The position numbers and the translations under genes were made by a program. A stretch of 64,000 nucleotides of DNA from Dysosmobacter sp. (GTDB lineage Bacteria > Bacillota > Clostridia > Oscillospirales > Oscillospiraceae), in contig JAPFEH010000055.1 in the NCBI GenBank assembly GCA_026169195.1, forward strand, positions 1 to 64,000, read 5' to 3'. Positions 16,906-26,529 of the stretch are shown one piece after another (positions within the stretch are counted from its first letter, which is position 1; each line of letters opens with the position of its first letter). The notes under the pieces were generated by a model. That model was not told the origin of the DNA and searched no databases. It worked only from the letters and a program-made list of their open reading frames with translations.

Positions 16906-18132
16906 ATGAAAAAGAACAAAGAAGACATCAAGAAGATCGTGCTGGCTTATTCCGGCGGTCTGGATACATCCATCATCATTCCGTGGCTGAAGGAACACTA
17001 CAACAACCCCGAGATCATCGCCGTGGCCGGCGACGTGGGTCAGAACGATGAGCTGGAGGGTCTGGAGGAAAAAGCCCTCAAGACCGGCGCCAGCAAGCTC
17101 TATATCGCCGATCTCACCGACGAGATGGTGGACGAGGTCATCATCCCCTCCCTGAAAATGGGCGCCAGCTACGAGCAGTACCTGCTGGGCACCGCCTTCG
17201 CCCGGCCCATCATCGGCAAGAAGCTGGTGGAGATCGCCAAGGCCGAGGGCGCCGACGCCATCGCCCACGGCTGCACCGGAAAAGGCAACGATCAGGTGCG
17301 GTTTGAGCTGGCAATCAAGCGGTTTGCGCCGGATATGACCATCATTGCCCCGTGGCGGGAGTGGGACATCAAGGGACGGGACGAGGAGATCGACTACGCC
17401 GAAGCCCACAACGTGCCCCTGAAAATCTCCCGCGAGACCAACTATTCCAAGGATAAGAACCTGTGGCACCTGAGCCACGAGGGTCTGGATCTGGAGGACC
17501 CCGCCAACGAGCCTCTGTACGAAAAGGAGGGCTTTCTGGAGATGGGGGTCAGCCCCATCACCGCTCCCGACCAGCCCACTTATGTGACCATCGACTTTGA
17601 AAAGGGCGTGCCTGTGGCCGTGGACGGCGAGAAGATGAAGGCCAGCGACGTGATCCGCAAGCTCAACAAGCTGGGCGGAGAAAACGGCATCGGCCTTCTG
17701 GACATCGTGGAAAACCGGCTGGTTGGCATGAAGGATCGCGGCGTATACGAGACTCCCGGCGGCACCATTCTCTACAAGGCCCACCAGTGTCTGGAAATGC
17801 TCACAGTGGATAAAGATACAGCCCACATGAAGAGCAAGCTGGCGGTGGACTTCGCGGATCTCATCTATAACGGCAAGTGGTTCACCCCTTTGCGGGAGGC
17901 CCTCAGCGCCTTTGCCGACAAGACGCAGGAGCACGTGACCGGCTCCGTGAAGCTCAAGCTCTACAAGGGCAACATCATCACCTACTCCATCACCTCTCCG
18001 GAGTCCCTGTATTCCGAGGAGCTGGTGACCTTCAATGAAAGCGCCTATGACCAGACCAACGCCACGGGCTTTATCAACCTCTGGGGTCTGCCCGATACGG
18101 TGCTGGCGCTGCGGGAGCAGGGGAAGCTCTAA
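16906..18132 (+). CDS. argG: Argininosuccinate synthase
   Basis: 408-residue enzyme joining citrulline and aspartate with ATP, the penultimate step of arginine synthesis. The PP-loop [20 protein letters not shown] begins near residue 13. Further family signatures are [15 protein letters not shown] and [17 protein letters not shown]. Length is normal. ATG 16906 follows CGGAGGAGATCC; upstream in-frame starts would place the promoter within the gene. It is the first gene of the arginine cluster, with an ARG box over its promoter. Confidence 0.97.
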   Translation: MKKNKEDIKKIVLAYSGGLDTSIIIPWLKEHYNNPEIIAVAGDVGQNDELEGLEEKALKTGASKLYIADLTDEMVDEVIIPSLKMGASYEQYLLGTAFARPIIGKKLVEIAKAEGADAIAHGCTGKGNDQVRFELAIKRFAPDMTIIAPWREWDIKGRDEEIDYAEAHNVPLKISRETNYSKDKNLWHLSHEGLDLEDPANEPLYEKEGFLEMGVSPITAPDQPTYVTIDFEKGVPVAVDGEKMKASDVIRKLNKLGGENGIGLLDIVENRLVGMKDRGVYETPGGTILYKAHQCLEMLTVDKDTAHMKSKLAVDFADLIYNGKWFTPLREALSAFADKTQEHVTGSVKLKLYKGNIITYSITSPESLYSEELVTFNESAYDQTNATGFINLWGLPDTVLALREQGKL

Positions 18133-18139
18133 GAGCTTT

Positions 18140-18367
18140 CGGAGGGGAGCGGGCTCCCCTCCGAGCCACCCCACCACCAGTCTTCGGACTGGTGTGTGCG
18201 CCCCAAGGGCGCACGGGTCAAAGTATGTTCGGCAGGTAAACGCCCTGCCGAACATGATTGAAATGGCAGGCGCATGTCCTGCCGAACATGATCGAAACAG
18301 CCGGCAGAGCCGGACACAGCCACAGGACCACAGGTCCGGGGCGGCGAGCTGCTTCGCCCCGGACCTG
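18140..18367 (+). repeat. Five consecutive hairpins between argG and argH
   Basis: Perfect stems: 18140-18150/18153-18163; 18175-18182/18187-18194 with a C(TTCG)G tetraloop; GTGCGCCC 18196-18203/18207-18214; ATGTTCGGCAGG 18225-18236/18244-18255; CAGGTCCGGGGCG 18331-18343/18355-18367. The 15-mer CCTGCCGAACATGAT occurs twice (18244-18258, 18278-18292). No T-runs follow, so these are not ordinary terminators; they may set the argG:argH mRNA ratio or be a repeat family. Confidence 0.85.
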
Positions 18368-18386
18368 TCAGGAAAGGAACCGACAT

Positions 18387-19772
18387 ATGAAACTTTGGGG
18401 CGGACGGTTTCAGAAGGAAACCGACGATTTGGTAAACGAACTCAATGCCTCCATCGGCTTTGACCAGAGGCTGTACAAGGAGGATATCACCGGCTCTCTG
18501 GCCCACGCTGCCATGCTGGCGGACTGCGGCATCATCTCTCAGGAGGATGCCGCCGCCATCGCGGAGGGCCTGCGGGGGATCCTTGCGGACGTGGAGGCCG
18601 GAACGGTGGCATTCACCGCCGATCAGGAAGACATCCACATGAACATCGAGACGCTGCTGACCGCGCGGATCGGGGACGCCGGCAAGCGGCTGCACACCGC
18701 CCGCTCCCGCAACGATCAGGTGGCGCTGGATTTCCGGATGTATGTGCGGGAGCAGATCCCCGTAATCACGGAGCAGCTTCTGGCGCTGGAATCGGTCCTC
18801 TGCAAGCGGGCGAAGGAGTATCAGACCGCCGTCATGCCGGGGTATACCCACCTTCAGCGGGCGCAGCCCATTTCCTTTGCCCAGCACCTGATGGCCTATG
18901 CCGGAATGTTTGCCCGTGACGTGACCCGTCTGGAGGACTGCGCGGCACGGCTCAATGAATGTCCCCTCGGCTCCGGCGCGCTGGCGGGCACCACCTATCC
19001 CATTGACCGCTGGGCCACGGCGGCGGCGCTGGGCTTTGACCGGCCCGTGTCCAATTCGCTGGACGGCGTTTCCGACCGGGATTATGCGCTGGAGCTGATG
19101 AGCGCCCTTTCCATTTTGATGATGCACCTGTCCCGTTTTTCCGAGGAGATCATCCTCTGGTGCAGCTGGGAGTTCAAATTCATCGAGCTGGATGATGCCT
19201 ACGCCACCGGAAGCTCCATCATGCCGCAGAAGAAAAATCCGGATGTGGCGGAGCTGGTGCGGGGCAAAACAGGGCGGGTATACGGCGATTTGATGAGCCT
19301 GCTGACGGTGATGAAGGGCCTCCCGCTGGCGTACAACAAGGATATGCAGGAGGACAAGGAGCCGGTCTTTGACGCGGTGGACACCGTGGAGATGTGCCTG
19401 CCGGTATTCACCGCCATGCTGGATACCATGACCGTCCGCACGGACAACATGCGCTCCGCGGCGGGCAGGGGCTTCATCAACGCCACGGACTGCGCCGACT
19501 ACCTGACCAAAAAGGGGATGCCCTTCCGGGATGCCTATACCGTCACCGGCAATCTGGTGGCTGCCTGCACGGCGCAGGGCAGAACGCTGGAGGAGCTGAC
19601 GCTTCCGGAATTTCAGGAGGTCTCGCCGCTCTTTGAGGCGGATGTATACGAGGCCATCCGTCTGGAAAACTGCATGGCGCTGCGGGCCAGCTACGGCGGC
19701 CCCGCCGTCTCCGAGACCAGCCGCCAGATCGCGGATGCGGAGGCGTTTGTCAAGGCTCATACGAAATCATAA
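18387..19772 (+). CDS. argH: Argininosuccinate lyase
   Basis: 461-residue enzyme that splits argininosuccinate to arginine and fumarate, the last biosynthetic step. It starts MKLWGGRFQKETDD, has TARSRNDQVALDFR (about 110-123) and the fumarase/aspartase signature GSSIMPQKKNPDVAEL (about 273-288). AGGAAAGGAACC precedes ATG 18387; the frame is open further upstream, but that part covers the hairpin cluster and is not family sequence. Confidence 0.97.
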   Translation: MKLWGGRFQKETDDLVNELNASIGFDQRLYKEDITGSLAHAAMLADCGIISQEDAAAIAEGLRGILADVEAGTVAFTADQEDIHMNIETLLTARIGDAGKRLHTARSRNDQVALDFRMYVREQIPVITEQLLALESVLCKRAKEYQTAVMPGYTHLQRAQPISFAQHLMAYAGMFARDVTRLEDCAARLNECPLGSGALAGTTYPIDRWATAAALGFDRPVSNSLDGVSDRDYALELMSALSILMMHLSRFSEEIILWCSWEFKFIELDDAYATGSSIMPQKKNPDVAELVRGKTGRVYGDLMSLLTVMKGLPLAYNKDMQEDKEPVFDAVDTVEMCLPVFTAMLDTMTVRTDNMRSAAGRGFINATDCADYLTKKGMPFRDAYTVTGNLVAACTAQGRTLEELTLPEFQEVSPLFEADVYEAIRLENCMALRASYGGPAVSETSRQIADAEAFVKAHTKS

Positions 19773-19789
19773 CGAGGGAGATGGTCCCA

Positions 19790-20725
19790 TTGAAGCCCAA
19801 GGTCTATATCGACGGCAGGGAGGGCACCACGGGGCTGCAGATCTATGACCGCCTTGCCGGACGCGGTGACATCCAGCTGCTGCTCATTGACGAGGACAAG
19901 CGCAAGGACCCCGCGGAGCGGAAAAAGCTGATGAACGCGGCGGACATCGTGTTTTTGTGCCTCCCCGACGGCGCGGCGCGGGAGGCGGTGGAGCTGGTGG
20001 AGGATCCCCGCACGCGGATCATCGACGCCTCCACCGCCCACCGCACGGCTGCCGGCTGGGTCTACGGCTTTGCGGAGCTGCGGCCGGGTCAGCGGGCGGC
20101 CATTGCCGGCGCGGCACGGGTGGCAAACCCCGGCTGCCATGCCACCGGCTTTCTCTCCATTGCGGCGCCGCTGGTGGAGCTGGGGCTGCTGGAAAAGGAC
20201 GCGGCGCTGTCCTGCTTTTCCCTCACCGGCTATTCCGGCGGCGGAAAAAAGATGATCGCCCGGTATGAGGCGGCGGACAGGGACGCGCTGCTTTCCACGC
20301 CCTGTCCCTACGGCATGGGGCAGGGGCACAAGCACCTGCCGGAGATGCAGAAGATCTGCGGTCTGGAACAGCCGCCGGTGTTCACCCCGATCGTGGACGA
20401 CTATGCGCAGGGAATGCTGACCGCGGTCCCCCTGCACATGAGCTGGCTGCGGGGCGTTTCCACGCTGGCGCAGGTGCGGGCGTGTCTGGCGGATTACTAC
20501 GCCGGAGCGAAGCTGGTGCGGGTGTCGGACGATCCCGATACTGCCGGACTGTACGCCGGTGAACAGGCGGGGAAGGATACCCTGACGCTGTACGCGGCGG
20601 GGAATGACCGGCAGTTCACCCTTTCGGCCCTGTTTGACAATCTGGGAAAAGGGGCCAGCGGCGCGGCGGTGCAGAACATGAACCTGATGCTGGGGTTTGA
20701 GGAAACCGCCGGCTTGAACCTGTAA
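19790..20725 (+). CDS. argC: N-acetyl-gamma-glutamyl-phosphate reductase
   Basis: 311-residue NADPH-dependent reductase, third step of the acetylated arginine pathway. It begins KPKVYIDGREGTTGLQIYDR, has the active-site cysteine in NPGCHATGF (about 114-122) and HKHLPEM (about 181-187). It belongs to the short form of the family (about 310 residues), not the 340-residue form. A TTG start at 19790 is preferred because GAGGGAG lies 8-10 nt upstream; ATG 19781 abuts that site with no spacing. It follows argH by 17 nt. Confidence 0.92.
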   Translation: MKPKVYIDGREGTTGLQIYDRLAGRGDIQLLLIDEDKRKDPAERKKLMNAADIVFLCLPDGAAREAVELVEDPRTRIIDASTAHRTAAGWVYGFAELRPGQRAAIAGAARVANPGCHATGFLSIAAPLVELGLLEKDAALSCFSLTGYSGGGKKMIARYEAADRDALLSTPCPYGMGQGHKHLPEMQKICGLEQPPVFTPIVDDYAQGMLTAVPLHMSWLRGVSTLAQVRACLADYYAGAKLVRVSDDPDTAGLYAGEQAGKDTLTLYAAGNDRQFTLSALFDNLGKGASGAAVQNMNLMLGFEETAGLNL

Positions 20726-20783
20726 GCGCCTGCGGGCACAAACACACCCGCCCCGGCGCTTGGATTGTTGGGAGGAATCGACC

Positions 20784-22007
20784 ATGAATTTTATTGAAGG
20801 CGGCGTCTGCGCCGCGCAGGGCTTCCGTGCCGCCGGCATCCATGTGGGAGTCAAGACCCATGCCAGCTGGAAAAAGGACGTGGCCCTCATCGTCTCCGAT
20901 ACGGACTGCGCCGCGGCGGCGGTCTTTACCAGAAACGTGGTGAAGGCCGCACCTATCCATGTGGACCTTGCGCATCTGGCCGGCGGCCATGCAAGAGCCA
21001 TCATCGCCAACAGCGGCAACGCCAATGCCTGCGCGCCGCAGGGCGAGGAAAACGCCGAGAGAATGTGCGCGGCGGCAGCCGCGGCGGTGGGCTGCCGGCC
21101 GGAAGAGGTGCTGGTAAGCTCCACAGGCGTCATCGGTCAGACGCTGAACGTGCAGGTCATCGAGGAAGGGGTTCCGGCGCTGTATGGACAGCTGGCCCGC
21201 TCTGCCGCGGGCAGCGATGCCGCCGCCCACGCCATTATGACCACGGACACGGTGAAAAAGGAAGCGGCGGTGGAGACCGTCATTGGCGGAAAGACCGTCC
21301 GGATCGGCGGCATCGCCAAGGGCAGCGGCATGATCCACCCCAACATGGGCACGATGCTGTGCTTTTTGACCACGGACTGCGCCATTTCCCCCGCCATGAT
21401 CAAAAGCGCGCTGCTGGAAACGGTGCAGGTGAGCTTCAACCGCATCAGCGTAGACGGGGATACCTCCACCAACGATTCGTGCATCGTGCTGGCAAACGGC
21501 CTTGCGGGAAATCCGGAGATCACGGAAAAGAACGGAGACTACGCCGCCTTTGCGGAAGCCCTGAAGCATTTGTGCACGGCACTTGCCAAAAAGATGGCGG
21601 CGGACGGCGAGGGCGCCAAGCACCTCATCACCTGCACGGTGACCGGCGCGAAGGACGAGGAGCAGGCGGAGACCATCGCAAAATCCGTCATTTCCTCCAC
21701 CCTGACCAAAGCCGCCGTGTTCGGCGCGGATGCCAACTGGGGCCGGGTGCTGTGCGCCATGGGGTACTCCGGCGCGGAGTTTGACCCGCAGCGGGTGGAT
21801 GTGTCCTTTGCCAGCGCCGCCGGTGAGGTGGCGGTGTGCGCCGCCGGCCGCGGTCTCAGCTTTGACGAGGAGCAGGCCAAGGCCGTCCTGACGGAGCACG
21901 ACGTGGAGATCCGCATTGCCATGGGAGAGGGCGGCGCCGGCTGCACCTGCTGGGGCTGCGACATTACCTACGATTACATCAAGATCAACGGAGATTACCG
22001 GACCTGA
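20784..22007 (+). CDS. argJ: Bifunctional ornithine acetyltransferase/N-acetylglutamate synthase
   Basis: 407-residue ArgJ, which recycles the acetyl group from acetylornithine to glutamate and in the bifunctional form also makes acetylglutamate from acetyl-CoA. The self-cleavage site is in KGSGMIHPNMGTMLCF (about 176-191), with the nucleophilic threonine opening the beta chain, and GEGGAGCTCWGCD lies near the C terminus. Since no argA or argE is present here, ArgJ can account for both steps. GGGAGGAATCGACC precedes ATG 20784. Confidence 0.96.
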   Translation: MNFIEGGVCAAQGFRAAGIHVGVKTHASWKKDVALIVSDTDCAAAAVFTRNVVKAAPIHVDLAHLAGGHARAIIANSGNANACAPQGEENAERMCAAAAAAVGCRPEEVLVSSTGVIGQTLNVQVIEEGVPALYGQLARSAAGSDAAAHAIMTTDTVKKEAAVETVIGGKTVRIGGIAKGSGMIHPNMGTMLCFLTTDCAISPAMIKSALLETVQVSFNRISVDGDTSTNDSCIVLANGLAGNPEITEKNGDYAAFAEALKHLCTALAKKMAADGEGAKHLITCTVTGAKDEEQAETIAKSVISSTLTKAAVFGADANWGRVLCAMGYSGAEFDPQRVDVSFASAAGEVAVCAAGRGLSFDEEQAKAVLTEHDVEIRIAMGEGGAGCTCWGCDITYDYIKINGDYRT

Positions 22008-22065
22008 GACCGGCGGAAAGCGGCCGGCCCCTGTCCGCGGAGGATTCAACAAGGAGCTGATATTC

Positions 22066-22929
22066 ATGTCATCCCACGCCCAGCAGGCCCGGACACTGAT
22101 CGAGGCCCTGCCTTACATTCAAAAATTCACGGGAAAAACGGTGGTGGTCAAATACGGCGGAAACGCCATGATCTCGGATGAGCTGCGCCGCGCGGTGATG
22201 AGCGACATCATCCTGCTGCATCTGGTCGGCATTCGGGTGGTCATGGTCCACGGCGGCGGTCCGGAGATCAGCGAAATGCTCCAGCGGCTGAACCACACCA
22301 CGGAGTTTGTAGACGGCCTGCGGTATACGGACGAGACCACCATGGACGTGGTGCAGGCGGTGCTCTGCGGAAAGGTCAACAAAAATCTGGTGGCACAGCT
22401 CAACCGTCTGGGCGGGCAGGCCATCGGCCTTTGCGGCATGGACGGCGAGCTTTTTCAGGCAGAGCGGCTGGATGAAAAATACGGTCTGGTAGGCCGCATT
22501 ACCGGCGTGAATCCCGCGCCGGTGGAAAACGCCCTGCTCTCCGGTTATATTCCGGTGGTCTCCACGGTGGCACAGGGCATGGATGCCGACACCGCCTACA
22601 ACATCAACGCCGACACCGCGGCCGCCCGTCTGGCGGAGGCCCTGCACGCGGAAAAGCTGATTTTGCTGACGGACGTGCGGGGACTTCTGCGGGACCCCGC
22701 AGACGAAGAGACCCTGATCCACGAGATCCACACCGCCGAGGTGCCCGGTCTCATTGCCGACGGCGTGATCTCCGGCGGCATGATCCCCAAAATGCAATGC
22801 TGCGTGGACGCCATTGCAGGGGGCGTGGAGCGGGTCCACATTCTGGACGGACGGATCCCGCACTCCATCCTCATTGAGCTTTTGAGCGACCGGGGCATCG
22901 GGACGATGCTGAAACAGGAGGACTGCTGA
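22066..22929 (+). CDS. argB: Acetylglutamate kinase
   Basis: 287-residue amino-acid kinase family enzyme that phosphorylates N-acetylglutamate. VVVKYGGNAM (about 27-36) and MVHGGGPEIS (about 62-71) form the phosphate and substrate sites; LTDVRGLLRD and SGGMIPKMQC follow. An N-terminal helix of about 25 residues is present, seen in arginine-feedback-sensitive hexameric forms (family knowledge), so feedback control by arginine is plausible. AAGGAGCTGA precedes ATG 22066. Confidence 0.96.
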   Translation: MSSHAQQARTLIEALPYIQKFTGKTVVVKYGGNAMISDELRRAVMSDIILLHLVGIRVVMVHGGGPEISEMLQRLNHTTEFVDGLRYTDETTMDVVQAVLCGKVNKNLVAQLNRLGGQAIGLCGMDGELFQAERLDEKYGLVGRITGVNPAPVENALLSGYIPVVSTVAQGMDADTAYNINADTAAARLAEALHAEKLILLTDVRGLLRDPADEETLIHEIHTAEVPGLIADGVISGGMIPKMQCCVDAIAGGVERVHILDGRIPHSILIELLSDRGIGTMLKQEDC

Positions 22930-22931
22930 CC

Positions 22932-24110
22932 ATGACATCTCAGGAAATCAAGACCTTGACCGGACAGTATATCATGAATACCTACGGCCGCTTCCCGGTG
23001 GCCATCGACCACGGGGAGGGCGCCACCCTCTACGACCCCGAAGGGCGGGCGTACATCGACTTTACCAGCGGCATCGGCGTCTGCGATCTGGGGTATGGCA
23101 ATCAGGCATGGGCGGACGCCATTGCCGTGCAGGCAAAGAAGCTGGGCCACGTGTCCAACCTCTTTTATACGGAGCCTGCCGCCCGTCTGGCGGAGACCCT
23201 CTGCAAGCGCACCGGCATGAGCTGCGTGTTTTTTGCCAACGGCGGCGGCGAAGCCAACGAAGGGCTGATCAAGCTGGCGCGGAAGTACAGCTTTGACAAA
23301 TACGGCAAGGGCCGCGCCACCATCATCACCCTGAAAAATTCCTTCCACGGCCGCACCATCACCACCCTCAAAGCCACCGGACAGGAGGTTTTCCACCAGT
23401 ACTTCTTCCCCTTCACCGAGGGCTTCCGGTATGCCGACGCCAACGACCTCGCCTCTTTGAAGGCCGCCGCAGGCGACGACGTCTGCGCCGTGCTGGTGGA
23501 GCTGGTGCAGGGAGAGGGCGGCGTGCTGCCGCTGGAGACGGAGTATGTGCAGGCGCTGAAGGCGCTCTGCGAGGAGCGGGACTGGCTGCTGCTGGCGGAC
23601 GAGGTCCAGACCGGTGTGGGCCGCACGGGAACGCTGTTTGCCTTCCAGCAGTACGGCATTCTGCCGGACGCGGCCTCCTTTGCCAAGGGCATTGCCGGCG
23701 GACTGCCCATGAGCGGCGTCATGGCGGGAGAGAAATGCCGCCATGTGCTGGGCCCCGGCACCCACGCCACCACGTTCGGGGCAAACCCGGTCTGCGCCGC
23801 CGCGGGTCTGGTGGTGCAGGAGACCCTCACGGACCGCTTTTTGGAGGAAGTGACGGTCAAGGGCAGCTATCTCCGCAGTCAGATCGAGGCGATGGACCTG
23901 CCCTGCTTCGGAAAGACCCGTGGAATGGGGCTGATGATCGGCGTGGAGGTCCGCGCAGGGTATGACAAGAGCGAGATCGCCGCAAAGCTCATCGAAAACG
24001 GCCTGCTGGTGCTGACGGCGGGGCCGGGGATGCGGCTTCTTCCGCCTCTGGTCATCACCAAGGAGGAAATGGACCAGGGTCTTGCCATCATGAAAAAAAC
24101 ACTCGGCTGA
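22932..24110 (+). CDS. argD: Acetylornithine aminotransferase
   Basis: 392-residue class III PLP transaminase converting acetylglutamate semialdehyde to acetylornithine. Signatures: FTSGIGVCDLGY near the N terminus, SFHGRTITTLKATGQ (about 137-151), LADEVQTGVGRTG (about 219-231) and the PLP lysine in FAKGIAGGLPMSG (about 249-261). It starts 2 nt after the argB stop, so the pair is translationally coupled. The same enzyme type also serves lysine synthesis in some bacteria. Confidence 0.94.
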   Translation: MTSQEIKTLTGQYIMNTYGRFPVAIDHGEGATLYDPEGRAYIDFTSGIGVCDLGYGNQAWADAIAVQAKKLGHVSNLFYTEPAARLAETLCKRTGMSCVFFANGGGEANEGLIKLARKYSFDKYGKGRATIITLKNSFHGRTITTLKATGQEVFHQYFFPFTEGFRYADANDLASLKAAAGDDVCAVLVELVQGEGGVLPLETEYVQALKALCEERDWLLLADEVQTGVGRTGTLFAFQQYGILPDAASFAKGIAGGLPMSGVMAGEKCRHVLGPGTHATTFGANPVCAAAGLVVQETLTDRFLEEVTVKGSYLRSQIEAMDLPCFGKTRGMGLMIGVEVRAGYDKSEIAAKLIENGLLVLTAGPGMRLLPPLVITKEEMDQGLAIMKKTLG

Positions 24111-24155
24111 GATTCTTTTCTCTCCGGAGGGCGGCGCTGCCGCCCGCTCTCACAC

Positions 24156-24221
24156 GAGCACTTGCTCTTACACTGACACTAGCACTTACTCTTACACTTA
24201 CTCTTACACTAACACTAGCGG
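24156..24221. repeat. Degenerate hexanucleotide tandem repeat
   Basis: Eleven consecutive 6-nt units, mostly TTACAC, TTACTC, TGACAC, TAGCAC or TAACAC. It lies between argD and argF, just before a long palindrome. No coding frame is supported. Slipped-strand copy-number change is possible. Confidence 0.75.
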
Positions 24222-24230
24222 ACGGTTTTC

Positions 24231-24258
24231 GAAGATTTTGAAAATTTTCAAAATCTTC
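24231..24258. repeat. 28-nt perfect palindrome
   Basis: GAAGATTTTGAAAA (24231-24244) is exactly mirrored by TTTTCAAAATCTTC (24245-24258). AT-rich in a GC-rich setting, without a clean T-run. Could be a weak terminator, a protein-binding site or a recombination junction. Confidence 0.7.
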
Positions 24259-24326
24259 AGCAGGCTGCCGGTCTCCGGAGGGATCTGCCGCCGGAGGCCG
24301 CACACCGCGGAAAGCGAGGAGACATC

Positions 24327-25310
24327 ATGGAACATCACACCCATTTTCTCAAGCTGCTGGACTTTACTCCGGCGGAGATCCAGCAGTTTCTGGATACCGC
24401 CGCCGACCTGAAGGCCAAGAAAAAAGCCGGCGTCCCCCACCGCTATCTGGAGGGGAAGAACGTGGCGCTGATTTTTGAAAAGACCTCCACCCGCACCCGC
24501 TGCGCCTTTGAGGTAGCCGCAAGGGATCTGGGAATGGGGACCACCTATCTGGGTCCCACAGGCAGCCAGATCGGGGTGAAGGAGTCCATCGCGGACACCG
24601 CCCGTGTGCTGGGCCGGATGTATGACGGCATTGAGTACCGGGGATTCGGGCAGGCGCTGGTGGAGGAGCTGGCGCAGTATGCCGGCGTCCCCGTGTTCAA
24701 CGGCCTGACCAACGAGTTCCATCCCACGCAGATTCTGGCGGATTTCCTGACCATTCAGGAGCATTTCGGAAAGCTGCGGGGAGTGAAGCTGGTGTATCTG
24801 GGAGACGCCCGCTACAATATGGGAAACAGCCTCATGGTGGGCTGCGCCAAAATGGGGATGCACTTTGTGGCGTGCGCCCCCAAGGAGTACCTGCCGGATG
24901 CCGCGCTGGTGGAGACCTGCAGGGCCATTGCTGCGGAGACCGGCGCCGTGCTGGAGTTCACGGAGGACCCCATGGCGGCGGTAAAGGGCGCCGATGTGCT
25001 CTATACCGACGTGTGGGTCTCCATGGGCGAGCCGGTGGAGGTCTGGGCAGAGCGCATCGAGGCGCTGGGCCCGTATCAGGTGACCAAAGCCCTCATGGAC
25101 GCCGCAGGCCCCCAGTGCCGCTTCATGCACTGCCTGCCCGCCTACCATGACCACAAAACGCAGGTGGGACGGGAGATGGGCCAGCGGTTCGGCCGCGACG
25201 CCATGGAGGTCACCGACGAGGTGTTTGAAGGTCCGCAGTCCATCGTCTTTGACGAGGCGGAAAACCGGATGCACACCATCAAGGCTGTGATGTACGAGCT
25301 GATGAAATAA
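24327..25310 (+). CDS. argF: Ornithine carbamoyltransferase
   Basis: 327-residue enzyme forming citrulline from ornithine and carbamoyl phosphate. The carbamoyl-phosphate motif is [13 protein letters not shown] (about 51-63), the ornithine side has FHPTQILAD (about 131-139), and the cysteine motif is MHCLPAYHD (about 270-278). Length is normal. Catabolic (arcB) versus anabolic use is settled by context: it closes the biosynthetic cluster argG-H-C-J-B-D-F and no arcA/arcC lies nearby. Confidence 0.95.
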   Translation: MEHHTHFLKLLDFTPAEIQQFLDTAADLKAKKKAGVPHRYLEGKNVALIFEKTSTRTRCAFEVAARDLGMGTTYLGPTGSQIGVKESIADTARVLGRMYDGIEYRGFGQALVEELAQYAGVPVFNGLTNEFHPTQILADFLTIQEHFGKLRGVKLVYLGDARYNMGNSLMVGCAKMGMHFVACAPKEYLPDAALVETCRAIAAETGAVLEFTEDPMAAVKGADVLYTDVWVSMGEPVEVWAERIEALGPYQVTKALMDAAGPQCRFMHCLPAYHDHKTQVGREMGQRFGRDAMEVTDEVFEGPQSIVFDEAENRMHTIKAVMYELMK

Positions 25311-25324
25311 GCGGAAACCCGCAG

Positions 25325-25364
25325 GCAGGGGCGGAACCAACCGGTTCCGTCCCTGCGTTTTTTT
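25325..25364 (+). terminator. Terminator of the arginine cluster
   Basis: GCAGGGGCGGAACC (25325-25338) / GGTTCCGTCCCTGC (25343-25356), one G-T pair, then seven T. Confidence 0.92.
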
Positions 25365-25497
25365 GCGTCTGCGGGATGTTCCGCTCCGACGCTCTTTTCC
25401 CCGTTGGACTGATTTATAAGATAGAGAATCTCCCTTCGTGGAAATGACGGGGAAGGGATCTTCACAGTTGGCAGCTGCCCGATAAACCGGAACTTGT

Positions 25498-25825
25498 CTA
25501 CCTGTTATTTTCTCCCCAGACGCAAAGCTGGTCTAAGACAACCATCAGGGATTTTCCCCTGTCGCTGAGGCGGTATTCTACCTTAGGCAGGATCTGCGGG
25601 TATTCTGTCCTTACGATCAAATGATCGGCTTCCAATTCTTTCAGGTTTGTGCTGAGTGTCTTGTCGGAGATGTTTTTCAAATACCGTTTCAGCTCATTGA
25701 ACCGTACGACCTCGAACTCCATGAGACAATACAGAATCACCATTTTGTGTTTGCCGGATATGAGAGAGCGTGTAGCTGAAGCCGGTATCTTCAAAGTTTG
25801 CCTTCTCAATATAGTTTTTTATCAT
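25498..25825 (-). pseudogene. HxlR-family regulator, frameshifted
   Basis: Winged-helix regulator of about 110 residues. The main frame carries LISGKHKMVILYCLMEFEVV, FNELKRYLKNISDKTLS and VEYRLSDRGKSL, all typical of HxlR proteins. The natural N terminus, MIKNYIEKANFEDTGFSYTLS, is encoded from ATG 25825 in another frame. The frames meet at a CT dinucleotide repeat (complement of 25762-25768): adding one CT unit gives an unbroken family sequence. So this copy has probably lost 2 bp, or the repeat is variable. It is divergent from a flavin-reductase-like gene it would be expected to control. Confidence 0.75.
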
Positions 25826-25869
25826 AGTACGCTTTCCTTTTGGATAGTACATTTCTAAAATATCAGTAC
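25826..25869. promoter_or_regulatory. AGTAC repeats in HxlR/flavin-reductase divergent region
   Basis: AGTAC occurs at 25826-25830, 25846-25850 and 25865-25869, about 20 nt apart, and the last extends to palindromic AGTACT. Regular two-turn spacing suggests a dimeric regulator binding region. Confidence 0.4.
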
Positions 25870-25951
25870 TTGAATTGCTGCCGATGCCCGATATAATTAT
25901 ATTCGGGATCAGGAATCCTGTCAATTCAATCAGCGAAAAGGGGGAGTTGTT

Positions 25952-26518
25952 ATGAGAACAAAGCTGAATATAACCGAGGGGATCTTCCCGATGCCGGTTC
26001 TGATGGTTGCAACTTATAATGAAGATGGCAGCGTCAATGTTATGAACGCCGCATGGGGGACCATGCAGGAAAGAAATATGGTGGCCCTCAATCTGACCGA
26101 AACCCATAAAACTGTAAAGAACATCAAAGCACGCGGTGCTTTCACCATAAGCATTGCAGATGCTGCGCACGTGGTTGAAGCGGACTACTTTGGGGTCGAA
26201 TCCGGAAACAGGGTGTCTGAGAAGTTTGCGCGCAGCGGTCTTACCGCCGGCAAAGCGGAAACGGTTGACGCCCCTGTTATCAACGAGTTCCCGTTGTGTC
26301 TGGAGTGCGAATTCGTGGAATACCAGAGTGGCGGATATGGCTGCGGCGTAATCGGAAAGGTTGTCAATGTTACAGCGGATGAGCGCGTAATGGTGAACGG
26401 TAAAATTGATATGTCTCTGGTAAACGCCATTGCTTTTGACCCGTACACGCACGGCTATTACAAGGTAACAGAGCGGGTGGGCGAAGCCTTCAAAGACGGA
26501 CTGAAACTAAAAGGGTGA
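25952..26518 (+). CDS. Flavin reductase-like FMN-binding protein
   Basis: 188-residue split-barrel protein. MPVLMVATYNEDGSVNVMNA (about 11-30) and LNLTETHKTVKNI (about 47-59) match the flavin-reductase-like domain that binds FMN and accepts electrons from NAD(P)H or transfers them to other flavoproteins. No partner oxygenase is nearby. A divergent HxlR-type regulator, a family that often senses quinones or electrophiles, suggests redox-stress induction (inference). GGGGGAGTTGTT precedes ATG 25952. Confidence 0.85.
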   Translation: MRTKLNITEGIFPMPVLMVATYNEDGSVNVMNAAWGTMQERNMVALNLTETHKTVKNIKARGAFTISIADAAHVVEADYFGVESGNRVSEKFARSGLTAGKAETVDAPVINEFPLCLECEFVEYQSGGYGCGVIGKVVNVTADERVMVNGKIDMSLVNAIAFDPYTHGYYKVTERVGEAFKDGLKLKG

Positions 26519-26529
26519 GCGCAGAAAAG

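Noticed and set aside
24156-24221. CRISPR-like repetition between argD and argF
   Set aside because: Units are 6 nt without spacers; a simple tandem repeat, not a CRISPR array, and no cas gene is present.
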